A stretch of DNA of 64,000 nt from Nocardia nova (GTDB taxonomy: Bacteria; Actinomycetota; Actinomycetes; Mycobacteriales; Mycobacteriaceae). The notes under the pieces were generated by a model, which did no database searches, had not been told where the DNA came from, and saw only the letters and a list, made by a program, of their open reading frames with translations. The number at the start of each line of letters is the position of its first letter. Positions within the stretch are counted from its first letter, which is position 1. This document shows positions 9,081 to 17,182 of the stretch, one piece after another. The DNA is taken from the NCBI RefSeq assembly GCF_002933465.1, contig NZ_PSZE01000001.1, positions 62,001-126,000 of the forward strand, read 5' to 3'. A program made the translations under genes and the position numbers.

Positions 9081-12000
9081 TCAGCTCGCCGCCGGGGCGA
9101 GGGTCGAATCCGTCTGTGCCGAATCTTTGTGGGGCACCGGCACTTCGGCCAGCTCCAGCAGAATCCGAGACACCTGCGCCAAGCGACCCGGGGTGGTCTC
9201 CTCGGCCTGCAGCTGCGCGGCGATGCGGCGCACGGTCCGTCCACCGAATACCGCGGTGACACCGAATTTCTCGACCGCGAGCAGTCCGCGCACCTTGGCG
9301 GTCAGCGTCGTGGCCAGAATCGAATTGCCGCCGATCTCGAAGAAATCGGTTTCCACACCGACGGTCTCGACACCCAGAATCTGCGCCGCGATATAGGCCA
9401 GCGCCGCCTCGATCTCGTTCGCCGGCGGCACCGCGGACGCGCTGGCCTCGGGCGCGCCCGCCTCCACCAGCCGCCGGATCGCCGCCCGGTCCAGTTTCCC
9501 GTTGGGAGTCAGCGGAAGCTCGGCCACGGTTTCGATCAGGTCCGGAATCATATGTGCGGGAAGCAGATCCCGCAGCGCGGCCCGCAGCGCGTCGGAGGTG
9601 ACCGCAGCGCCGGCCCGCACCGCGGCCGCCAGCCGGCCGGAACCGGTCACCAGCGCGACGGCCTGCCGCACGGACGGCAGTGTGGTCAGGGCGGTTTCGA
9701 CCTCGCCGAGTTCCACGCGGTAGCCGCGGATCTTCACCTGATGGTCGGCGCGTCCGAGGAAGTCGACAGTGCCGTCGGGCAGATAGCGGGCCAGATCGCC
9801 GGTGCGGTACCACCGCAGGCCGCCGTATTCGACGAAACGCTGCGCGGTGCGTTCCGGATCGCCGCGGTAGCCGTCGGCCACACTGGTTCCGCCGATCCAC
9901 AGTTCGCCGACGACCCAGTCGGGGCAGTCCTCGCCGCGCTCGTTCACCACCCGCATCGCCACATTGGCCAGCGGCGTGCCGTAGGGCACCGCGGCGCGGT
10001 CGGCCGGGAAGTCGTCGGTCACTTCGCAGACGGTCGAATGAATCGCGGCCTCGGTGGCTCCGCCCAGACCGGCGAAACGCACGCCGGGTACCAGGGCGCG
10101 CAGGCGATGCGCGAGTTCGGCGTCGACCCGGTCGCCGCCGGTCACGACCACCCGGAGGGTCCGCACATCCTGCGCGTCGGCGGAGTCCAGCAACATCCCG
10201 ATCAATCCGGGCGCGCAATTGAGCACGCTCACTTCGTGTTCGGCGATCAACCGGGCCCACGCCCGGGCGTCCCGCTCGATCTCGGCGTCGACGCACACCA
10301 GCGCACCGCCCAGTGCGAGCGGGGCGAAGATATCGAAGACCGACAGATCGAATTCCAGCGACGACAGTCCCAGCAGGCGAGCGTGCGCGCCCAGGTCGAA
10401 ATACGCCGCGAGGGCGTCGACGGTGTTGGCTGCGGCCCGATGGCTGACCTCCACTCCCTTGGGCTCACCGGTGGATCCGGAGGTGAACAGCACGTAGGCG
10501 ACGGCATCCGGATCGCTCGCGTAGGCGCGATCGAGGCGACGACCCGCCAGCGCGGCGCTCAGTGCGATCGCGGTGACATCGGCCGGCAGCTCGAGCGCCG
10601 CATCGTTGAGCGCGACCCGGGCGCCCGCGCGGGCCAGGATGCGGTCGCGTCGCGCCGGCGGTTGACCGGTGCCGATCGGCACGTAGGCGGCCCCCGCGGC
10701 CAGCACACCGAGTACGGCCGGAATCTGCCGATGCCCCTTGGGAACGATCACCGCGACGGTATCGCCCGGCCGCACGCCGGCATCGGTGAGCGCGGCGGCC
10801 ACCGCGAGAGCCTGATCGGCCAGCTCGCCGTAGTCGCAGGCACCGCCGCGCCAGCGCAGGGCCTCGGCCTCCGGTTTGCGGCGGGCCCGGTCGAAGAAGT
10901 CACCGTGCAGGGTGCGCGCCTGCCAGTCGGTGAAGGTGTCGTTCACCCGCTCGCGCACCGCGCGCTGCTGTGCCGGCAGGTCGATCGACAGCGGGGCGTT
11001 CCAGTCCGCGCCCGGCGCGGCGAGGGTCAGCAGCAGCCGGCGGAATTCGGCGAACATCGCCGCGACCACGCCCTCGGGCATGGCGTCGCGGCGCACATCC
11101 CAGTTGACCAGCAGTCCGCCGCCCAGTTCGGCGACCTGCGCGTCCAGATCGACCTGCGGGCCCTGCGACAGAATCCACACCGGCTCGCCGAACAGCGCGG
11201 TGACCCGATCGGAGAAGAGCTCACCCAGGTCCAGCCCCGAGGTGAACACCACCGACGGCGTCACCGGGCCCCCACGCAACCGGCCGAGATCGCGCAGCAC
11301 ATCCAGGCCCTCGTACACCGAATGCACGGCGCAGGTGTGCAATTCACGCTGCAGGCGCTTGGCGCGGGCGACCATCGATTCCGGCTCGCGGGCATCGACG
11401 TCGACCAGCACCGAATTCGTGAAATCACCCACCACGCGGTCGATGTCGTCGTGCAGGGGCTCCCGGTCGAACAGCGGCACGTTCAGCAGGAAGCGCTGCC
11501 GCGCGGACCAGCGTGCGATGGTCTCGGCGAACACCGTGGCCAGCGCGACCGCAGGGGTGACGCCGTGGCTGTGGGCAAGTGTGTCGAATCCGGCCTTGGC
11601 CTCGGGTTCGAACCAGTGGTGCAGCCGGATGCTGCGGCTGGGATCGGTGCGCTCGTCCTCGGCCAGTACCGGCAACGACGGGATGTCGGGCAGGTCGTCG
11701 AGTCGCCGCTCCCACCAGGCCTGGGCGGCCGAATTGTCCGGCGCGTGGCGCGCTCTGGCGTCGAGATATTCGCGGAAGGTGTAGCCGACGGCATCGGCCG
11801 GATCGGCGTCGCCGTCGTACAGCGCGGCCAGGTCGTCGAGAATTCGCCGGTAGCTCAACGCATCCGCGGCGAGCATGTCCACATCGACGTGCACGCGGTT
11901 GGCGCCGCCGGGCAGCAGGGTGAGGGTGATGTCGACGACCTGCCCGGATTCGACATCCATCCGCTGGTGACTCTTGGCCTGGCGCAGGCGTTCCAGGTCC

Positions 12001-12557
12001 GCCTCCGGGTCGGCGGCCGCGCGCAGATCCGCCACGCGGAACACCGGCAGCAGCGGCTCGGGCAGGACCCGCTGCGTGCCGGCATCGGTGAACTGCGCCC
12101 GCAGCTGGGGATGGCGGCGTACCAGGCGGTCGACCGCGCGGCCCATCCGATCGGCATCCAGGCCGCGGCCGTCGAATTCGACGTAGAGATGGGCGGCGAC
12201 ACCGCCGAGCCGCTGGTCCTGGCGGCGACCGACCCAGTAGGCGTGTTGCATGGTGGCGAGGGCGAATTCCTCGCCCTCGGTGAATGTGGCGCCGCCTTCG
12301 CGGAAGTCGGCGGGGGTGGTGGCGGGCGCCGGTTCGGGGGTGGCGCCGAGCAGTTCGGCCCATGCCGAGATCGTGGGTGAGAGCGCGAGTTCGGAACTGC
12401 GGACCTCGTGGCCCTGTTTGCGCCAGCGGCCGGCGAGGCGCATCAGTTTCATCGAATGCATGCCCAGGCCGACCAGATCGTCGTCATATCCGATCGATTC
12501 GGGTCGGATCCCCAGCTCCGCCGCCACGATGTCACGAACGTCAGCCTTGCCGAGCAT
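9081..12557 (-). CDS. mbtB: Phenyloxazoline synthase-like NRPS (ArCP-Cy-A-T)
   Basis: This 1158-residue enzyme resembles MbtB, the first NRPS of mycobactin/nocobactin synthesis. An aryl carrier domain (serine in GLGMHSMKL, about residue 34) receives salicylate. A heterocyclisation domain has the Cy signature DMLAADALS near residue 230, in place of HHxxxDG. An A domain (FTSGSTGEPKG near 692) and a T domain (IGGNSIL near 1075) follow. Pocket residues read by eye are D-L-F-N-V-G-L-I-H, fitting a hydroxy amino acid (Thr or Ser), as needed for the oxazoline. The start ATG has AGGAG eight bases upstream. An IdeR-like box lies about 50 bases before the start, so iron repression is expected. The salicylate synthase and salicyl-AMP ligase are not in the window. 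Confidence 0.93.
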   Translation of the reverse strand: MLGKADVRDIVAAELGIRPESIGYDDDLVGLGMHSMKLMRLAGRWRKQGHEVRSSELALSPTISAWAELLGATPEPAPATTPADFREGGATFTEGEEFALATMQHAYWVGRRQDQRLGGVAAHLYVEFDGRGLDADRMGRAVDRLVRRHPQLRAQFTDAGTQRVLPEPLLPVFRVADLRAAADPEADLERLRQAKSHQRMDVESGQVVDITLTLLPGGANRVHVDVDMLAADALSYRRILDDLAALYDGDADPADAVGYTFREYLDARARHAPDNSAAQAWWERRLDDLPDIPSLPVLAEDERTDPSRSIRLHHWFEPEAKAGFDTLAHSHGVTPAVALATVFAETIARWSARQRFLLNVPLFDREPLHDDIDRVVGDFTNSVLVDVDAREPESMVARAKRLQRELHTCAVHSVYEGLDVLRDLGRLRGGPVTPSVVFTSGLDLGELFSDRVTALFGEPVWILSQGPQVDLDAQVAELGGGLLVNWDVRRDAMPEGVVAAMFAEFRRLLLTLAAPGADWNAPLSIDLPAQQRAVRERVNDTFTDWQARTLHGDFFDRARRKPEAEALRWRGGACDYGELADQALAVAAALTDAGVRPGDTVAVIVPKGHRQIPAVLGVLAAGAAYVPIGTGQPPARRDRILARAGARVALNDAALELPADVTAIALSAALAGRRLDRAYASDPDAVAYVLFTSGSTGEPKGVEVSHRAAANTVDALAAYFDLGAHARLLGLSSLEFDLSVFDIFAPLALGGALVCVDAEIERDARAWARLIAEHEVSVLNCAPGLIGMLLDSADAQDVRTLRVVVTGGDRVDAELAHRLRALVPGVRFAGLGGATEAAIHSTVCEVTDDFPADRAAVPYGTPLANVAMRVVNERGEDCPDWVVGELWIGGTSVADGYRGDPERTAQRFVEYGGLRWYRTGDLARYLPDGTVDFLGRADHQVKIRGYRVELGEVETALTTLPSVRQAVALVTGSGRLAAAVRAGAAVTSDALRAALRDLLPAHMIPDLIETVAELPLTPNGKLDRAAIRRLVEAGAPEASASAVPPANEIEAALAYIAAQILGVETVGVETDFFEIGGNSILATTLTAKVRGLLAVEKFGVTAVFGGRTVRRIAAQLQAEETTPGRLAQVSRILLELAEVPVPHKDSAQTDSTLAPAAS

Positions 12558-12604
12558 CAGACAAACTCCTCACCGGCCGGAAATCGGGCCTCACCACCTA
12601 ATTC

Positions 12605-12623
12605 AAAGGCTAGGCTTGCCTAA
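12605..12623. promoter_or_regulatory. IdeR/DtxR-type iron box upstream of the mbtB-like gene
   Basis: The 19-mer AAAGGCTAGGCTTGCCTAA matches the actinobacterial IdeR consensus TTAGGTTAGGCTAACCTAA at 14 of 19 positions and is close to palindromic. It lies 48 bases before the NRPS start, where bound Fe-IdeR would block transcription. Confidence 0.75.
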
Positions 12624-12666
12624 CCTCCAAGCATAGTAGCCCACCCGATCCCGACTGCCGTAGGGA

Positions 12667-12685
12667 TGTGGTTTGGCTAACCTAA
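12667..12685. promoter_or_regulatory. IdeR/DtxR-type iron box upstream of the siderophore reductase gene
   Basis: The 19-mer TGTGGTTTGGCTAACCTAA matches the IdeR consensus at 16 of 19 positions, with a perfect right half. It ends 18 bases before the ATG of the siderophore-interacting protein. With the box at 12605 it makes the divergent intergenic region iron-controlled in both directions. Confidence 0.85.
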
Positions 12686-12703
12686 CCCAGCTACCCTAAC
12701 CTC

Positions 12704-13402
12704 ATGGGCAAAGGCATCAACGGCGTCATCCTCAAGGCACTGCGCGCGGACGACTACCGGCTGACCGTCACCTCGGTGCGGCAGATCGGCGACAAGTACC
12801 TGCGGCTCGGCTTCACCGGCGGCGGGCTGCTGGCCGACCATCCCGTGCATCCCACGCAGTGGATCCGCATCTGGTTCCCCGACGACAACGGCAACCTGCA
12901 ACAGCGCGGATACACCCTCGTCGACCCCGATCCCGGCAACGACGCATTCGATATCGAATTCGCGCTGCACGGCGGCCCGGCCTCGCAGTGGGCCGCGCGA
13001 GCCACGGTCGGTGACGAGATCGACGCCACCGTCATGGGCTCGAAATTCACGGTGCCCGAACCGGTTCCGTCGGAATTTCTGATCTTCGGCGACAGCGCCT
13101 CACTGCCGGCGATCAATTCGCTGCTGGATGCGATCGGCGAGACGCCGGCCCGGGTATGGCTGGAATGGCAGGAGGAGTCCGAGCAGTCGCTGCCGGTGCG
13201 CACCGGACCGAAGACCGAGGTGACCTGGGTGCAGCGTGTCAACTACGGCCAGCTGCTGCGGCAGGCGGCCGACACGGTCACCTGCTCCCCCGATGCCTTC
13301 GGCTGGGCCGCCTGCGATGCCGCGACCACGCGTGCGATCACCAAATCGCTCAAAGCCAAACTGCCGAAGCACAATATCGCCGCCCGCGGCTACTGGCGGT
13401 GA
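12704..13402 (+). CDS. Siderophore-interacting protein (FAD-dependent ferric-siderophore reductase)
   Basis: This is a 232-residue protein of the SIP/ViuB family, which uses FAD and a reduced nicotinamide or ferredoxin to release iron from imported ferric siderophores in the cytoplasm. Visible family marks are the flavin motif RGYTLV, the segment HGGPASQWA, the GDSASLPA nucleotide-binding loop and the conserved aromatic C-terminus. In mycobacteria this domain is fused to the N-terminus of IrtA. Here it is a free gene, and the IrtA-like transporter lacks it. The gene is divergent from the siderophore NRPS, has its own IdeR box and is convergent with the transporter operon, with a strong hairpin between them. 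Confidence 0.92.
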   Translation: MGKGINGVILKALRADDYRLTVTSVRQIGDKYLRLGFTGGGLLADHPVHPTQWIRIWFPDDNGNLQQRGYTLVDPDPGNDAFDIEFALHGGPASQWAARATVGDEIDATVMGSKFTVPEPVPSEFLIFGDSASLPAINSLLDAIGETPARVWLEWQEESEQSLPVRTGPKTEVTWVQRVNYGQLLRQAADTVTCSPDAFGWAACDAATTRAITKSLKAKLPKHNIAARGYWR

Positions 13403-13432
13403 CCCGCACACGCCCCGGGCGCCACCACGCAC

Positions 13433-13471
13433 CGGGCGGCGGTCACGGCATAGGTGCGTGACCGCCGCCCG
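13433..13471. terminator. Bidirectional hairpin between reductase and IrtB-like gene
   Basis: A perfect 15-bp inverted repeat (13433-13447 with 13457-13471) has a nine-base loop and lies between two convergent stop codons (13402 and 13487). There is no long T-run on either side. The stem is GC-rich and very stable, as usual for actinobacterial terminators. Confidence 0.85.
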
Positions 13472-13486
13472 ATCGGCGCGAAAACC

Positions 13487-15217
13487 TCAGGCCGACACCA
13501 GATGCCAGCCGGTCGCGCGGGAGCGCTCCGACCAGAATCCGGCATAGCGGCCGTCCAGTTCGAGAAGTTCGGCGTGCGTGCCCCGTTCGACGATGCGGCC
13601 CGCCTCGACGAACAGGATCTGATCGGCGTGGGCGATCGTGTCGAGCCGATGCGCCACCACAACGACGGTCTTGTCCCGCGTCAGTTCGTGAATGCCGCGC
13701 ACCACCGCCGCCTCGCTGTGCGGGTCGAGGGCGCTGGTCGCCTCGTCGAGCAGCACGATCGGCGCGTCCTTGAGCAGCGCGCGGGCGATCGAAACCCGTT
13801 GGCGCTCACCGCCGGACAGCGCCGCTCCGCCCTCGCCCACCGCTGAATCCCAGCCGTCGGGCAGCCGGTCGACGATCTCGTCCACCCGGGCGATCGCCGC
13901 GGCCCGGCGCACCTGCTCGGCCGTGGCGTCCGGATTTCCGATGCGGATGTTGTCGGCGATGGTCTCGTTGAACAGATAGACGTCCTGGAAGACCAGCGAC
14001 ACCTGGCGCAACAGGGTTTCCGAGGGCTGCCGGCGCACATCGTGACCGCCGACGGCGATACTGCCGGAACCGACGTCGTAGAACCGGGAGGCCAGCTTCA
14101 GCAGCGTGGTCTTCCCGCCCCCGGACGGGCCCACGATGGCCGTGGTGGTGCCGCTCGGCACGGTGAAAGATACTCCGTCGATGACCTTTTCACCCTCGCG
14201 GTAGCCGAAGTCGACATCGTCGAAGACGATCTCCGGCGCACCCGGGGTCACGGGTTCGGTGGCCTCGGCCAGATCGCGCTCGGCGAGGAAGTTCGTGATC
14301 CGGTCGGCGGCGTCGGCGGCGCTGCGGATCGCGGTGCTCAGCTGTGCGGCCCGGTTGATCGGTTCGATGAACCGGGATGTCACCGCGATCAGCGCGATCG
14401 TGGCCGGGATGGAGAGGTCGCCGCCGGTCCCGCGGGCGACCACCACCGACACCACGATCAGGAAGACGATCTGCACGCACAGCGCGAACACCATCAGCCC
14501 CGGCACACTGGCGACGATCATGCGCCGCGAGGCCGCCTCCTGTTCGCGCAGCGCGCGCGTGAGTGCCCGGTTGCCGGCGCCCACCGCACCGAAGGCGCGC
14601 AGCACGGGCTGTGCCTGCGCGAACTCCACGACCCGCGAATTGGCTTCGGCCGCAGCGGCATCGAGCCTGCGGTCGGCGCGCGTGTAGCTGGTGTTCGCCC
14701 AGCGGCTCACCAGCAGCAGCACCGGCAGGCTGATCAGCATCACCAGCGCGATCCGCCAGTCGATGAACGCCACCCCGATCGCGACACCCACCGGAACCAG
14801 TACCGCGGTCAGCACGGGTGCGAGCAGATAGTTGACCACGCTGAGGATTTCGCGCACGCCGCCGACGACCATCCGCGAGATGGATCCCGCGTTGGCGGTG
14901 GCGAACCAGCCCAGCGGCAGCGTGCTCAGATGATCTCCCAGCCGGGTCTGCACGCCGCGCAGCATGCCCACGCCGATCCGCAGGCCCACCAGCAACTGCT
15001 GGTACGAGCACACCGAGGCGACGACCACCGCGAGCGCCAGCCAGGCGGTCCAACGCCACGCGCGGCCGAAATCACCGTCGAACAGCGCCTGCAGCACCGG
15101 AATCAGCAGCAGATAGGCCGCGATCTGCCCCAGCGCGCCGGCGCCGATGAGGGCCACATGGCGCGGCACGTAGCGGCGCAGTCCCGGCGGAACGAGGGCG
15201 AAGATCTTCCTGATCAC
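13487..15217 (-). CDS. irtB: IrtB-like ABC transporter half (membrane plus ATPase)
   Basis: This is a 576-residue type IV ABC half-transporter. An N-terminal six-helix membrane domain (about residues 15-310) is followed by an ATPase domain with Walker A GPSGGGKTT (near 366), signature LSGGERQRV (near 466) and Walker B VLLDEATSALD. The partner is the preceding gene, whose stop overlaps the GTG start here (GTGA), so a heterodimer is expected. IrtAB has an exporter fold but imports ferric mycobactins. That role fits the linked SIP gene and siderophore-binding lipoprotein, although export of the siderophore is an alternative. Gene context rather than a unique motif supports the irtB label. Confidence 0.8.
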   Translation of the reverse strand: MIRKIFALVPPGLRRYVPRHVALIGAGALGQIAAYLLLIPVLQALFDGDFGRAWRWTAWLALAVVVASVCSYQQLLVGLRIGVGMLRGVQTRLGDHLSTLPLGWFATANAGSISRMVVGGVREILSVVNYLLAPVLTAVLVPVGVAIGVAFIDWRIALVMLISLPVLLLVSRWANTSYTRADRRLDAAAAEANSRVVEFAQAQPVLRAFGAVGAGNRALTRALREQEAASRRMIVASVPGLMVFALCVQIVFLIVVSVVVARGTGGDLSIPATIALIAVTSRFIEPINRAAQLSTAIRSAADAADRITNFLAERDLAEATEPVTPGAPEIVFDDVDFGYREGEKVIDGVSFTVPSGTTTAIVGPSGGGKTTLLKLASRFYDVGSGSIAVGGHDVRRQPSETLLRQVSLVFQDVYLFNETIADNIRIGNPDATAEQVRRAAAIARVDEIVDRLPDGWDSAVGEGGAALSGGERQRVSIARALLKDAPIVLLDEATSALDPHSEAAVVRGIHELTRDKTVVVVAHRLDTIAHADQILFVEAGRIVERGTHAELLELDGRYAGFWSERSRATGWHLVSA

Positions 15218-17148
15218 CGCAGTTCTCCTTCGGAGTCGGAGCCGGTCGCCGCGGCGGCATCCGCGTCGGGCCGGGTCAGCACGCCCACCGAGGCCTGATT
15301 CTGTTCCCAGAGGCGCTGATAGAGCCCGCCGGCCACCGACAGCGTCGCGTGGTCACCCGTTTCGGCGAGTTCGCCGTTGTCCAGCACCAGAATTCGGTCG
15401 ACTCCCGTGATGGTGTGCAGTCGGTGCGCGATCACCAGTACGGTGCGATCGGCGACCAGGACGGCGAGCGCGTCCTGGACCGCGGCCTCGGATTCCGGGT
15501 CGGCGAAGGCCGTGGCCTCGTCCAGCACCAGCACCGGGGTGTCGGCCAGCAGGGTGCGGGCGATCGACAGGCGCTGCGCCTCACCGCCGGACAGCACCGC
15601 GTCGACACCGATCTCGGAGTCGTAGCCGCGCGGCAGTTCCAGGATCCGATCGTGAATCTGGGCGGCGCGCGCGGCGCGCTCGACGGCGGCCGCATCCGCA
15701 TCGGGCCGGGCCAACGCGATGTTGTCGCGGATCGTCCCGCGAATCATCCGCACGTCCTGCAGGACGAAGCCCACGGTGCGGTAGAGCTCGGCGGTGGAGT
15801 ACTCCCGGACGTCCTTGCCGCCGATCGTGATTCGCCCCGCGGTCACGTCGTAGAAGCGCGGCAGCAACCGGGCCAGGGTCGACTTGCCGGAACCGCTCGG
15901 GCCGACCAGTGCGGTGATGGAACCGGGAGCGAGTTCGACGTCGATCCCACGCAGGACGGTTCGATCGGCGCGATAGCCGAAGCTCACCTGCTCGAACCGG
16001 ACCGGCAGTCCCGTCGCGGCGCCGTCGCCCGCACCCGCGGCCTCGCCGTCGCCATCGGCCCGCACCTCGAGTTCGGGTGTCTGCTGCAGCTGGTGCAGGC
16101 GCAACGCCGCGGCACCGCCCGCACGCAGCGCCTGCCCGCCGAAGCCGATGCCCAGCAGCGCACTGCCCAGCCCGATGCCGAGCAGCAGGAACGGCAGGAT
16201 GTCGACGGGATCGGTCCAGCCCAGATCGGCGAAGCCCACACCGGCCACCACCACGACCAACATGAGCAGCACCGGGGTCAGCAGGATCTCGGCCGCCGAC
16301 TGCAGTTTGGTCATCGGCGTCTTCCAGGCCAGCAGGCTCTCGGTGGTGTTGTCGACCGCCCGCTGGAAGGTGCTGTGCGCCTTGCGGGCCCGGCCGAACG
16401 CCCGCACCACCTGAATACCGTCGACGAATTCGATGACGGACTGTTCGATGGCGCGTTCGTTGGCGTCGAAGACGGCGAAGCGCTCCTGATGCGCCTTACC
16501 CATCATGGCCGCCAGGCCGCGCGTGTAGAGCACCAGCGGGATCAGCAGGATCAGCGTCAGCCGCCAGTCGACGGTGAACAGGTAGATCAGCGCCACCACC
16601 TGCACCGTCACCGCGCCGACGAATTCGAGTCGGGCGTGCGCGACCAGATAGTGCAGGGCTTCGACGTCGTCCTGCAGGAACTTCTTCACTTCACCGGAAC
16701 TGCGGTCGGTGAACCAGCCCAGCGGCACCCGGGTCAGCTTGGCCGCCAGCAGTTGTCGCAGCGTGAGCTGGAATTTCGCGTCGACCATATGGGTCCAGAC
16801 CAGCGCCGCGGCCTGCAGCAGTCCGCGCAGCACCAGCACCACGACCGCGGCGATCACCAGCGTCCACACCCGATCCTTGTCGATCGGGGCGGACAGCAGT
16901 TCCCGGCACGCCTCGACGATCAGGATGAACGGCACCACCGCGCAGATCGAGGAGGCTACGACGACCAGGCTCGCCAGCGACAACGCACCGTTCACCGGCG
17001 CCAGCACCTGTTTGCGGGCCAGGCCGTCGGCGCGGCGCTGCTGTTTGAGCGCGACCCGGTCCGGTTCCAGCGGTGCGTCGGGCGTGGTGGGCGGCACCGG
17101 CCGCGCTGCTGCCTCCGGCTCGGCCGGATCCACGGTCTGAACCGTCAT
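15214..17148 (-). CDS. irtA: IrtA-like ABC transporter half without SIP domain
   Basis: This is a 644-residue half-transporter. About 60 residues of hydrophilic N-terminus are followed by the membrane domain. The ATPase domain has Walker A GPSGSGKST (near 418), LSGGEAQRL (near 519) and Walker B VLVLDEATAFAD. Mycobacterial IrtA is about 860 residues because of an N-terminal siderophore-reductase domain. That domain is absent here and is encoded separately at 12704-13402. The ATG at 17148 is chosen because a GGGAGGGAAGGA purine tract lies just upstream. The gene starts 34 bases after the NRPS stop and overlaps irtB, forming the end of the long minus-strand operon. Confidence 0.82.
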   Translation of the reverse strand: MTVQTVDPAEPEAAARPVPPTTPDAPLEPDRVALKQQRRADGLARKQVLAPVNGALSLASLVVVASSICAVVPFILIVEACRELLSAPIDKDRVWTLVIAAVVVLVLRGLLQAAALVWTHMVDAKFQLTLRQLLAAKLTRVPLGWFTDRSSGEVKKFLQDDVEALHYLVAHARLEFVGAVTVQVVALIYLFTVDWRLTLILLIPLVLYTRGLAAMMGKAHQERFAVFDANERAIEQSVIEFVDGIQVVRAFGRARKAHSTFQRAVDNTTESLLAWKTPMTKLQSAAEILLTPVLLMLVVVVAGVGFADLGWTDPVDILPFLLLGIGLGSALLGIGFGGQALRAGGAAALRLHQLQQTPELEVRADGDGEAAGAGDGAATGLPVRFEQVSFGYRADRTVLRGIDVELAPGSITALVGPSGSGKSTLARLLPRFYDVTAGRITIGGKDVREYSTAELYRTVGFVLQDVRMIRGTIRDNIALARPDADAAAVERAARAAQIHDRILELPRGYDSEIGVDAVLSGGEAQRLSIARTLLADTPVLVLDEATAFADPESEAAVQDALAVLVADRTVLVIAHRLHTITGVDRILVLDNGELAETGDHATLSVAGGLYQRLWEQNQASVGVLTRPDADAAAATGSDSEGELR

Positions 17149-17182
17149 CGGTCCTTCCCTCCCATAGCTGTCACCCTGCCTG

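Noticed and set aside
7853..9259. Plus-strand frame antisense to the C-A-T-E-C NRPS
   Set aside because: It lies opposite an intact condensation domain and has low-complexity, non-homologous translation.
9129..12380. Very long plus-strand open frame antisense to the MbtB-like NRPS
   Set aside because: High-GC DNA commonly leaves an open frame opposite real genes. Its Arg/Gly/His-rich translation has no domain, while the minus strand encodes clear ArCP-Cy-A-T domains.
12680..12698. Third IdeR-like site beside the reductase ATG
   Set aside because: It shares only the CTAACC-type half with the consensus and overlaps the start region; too few matches.
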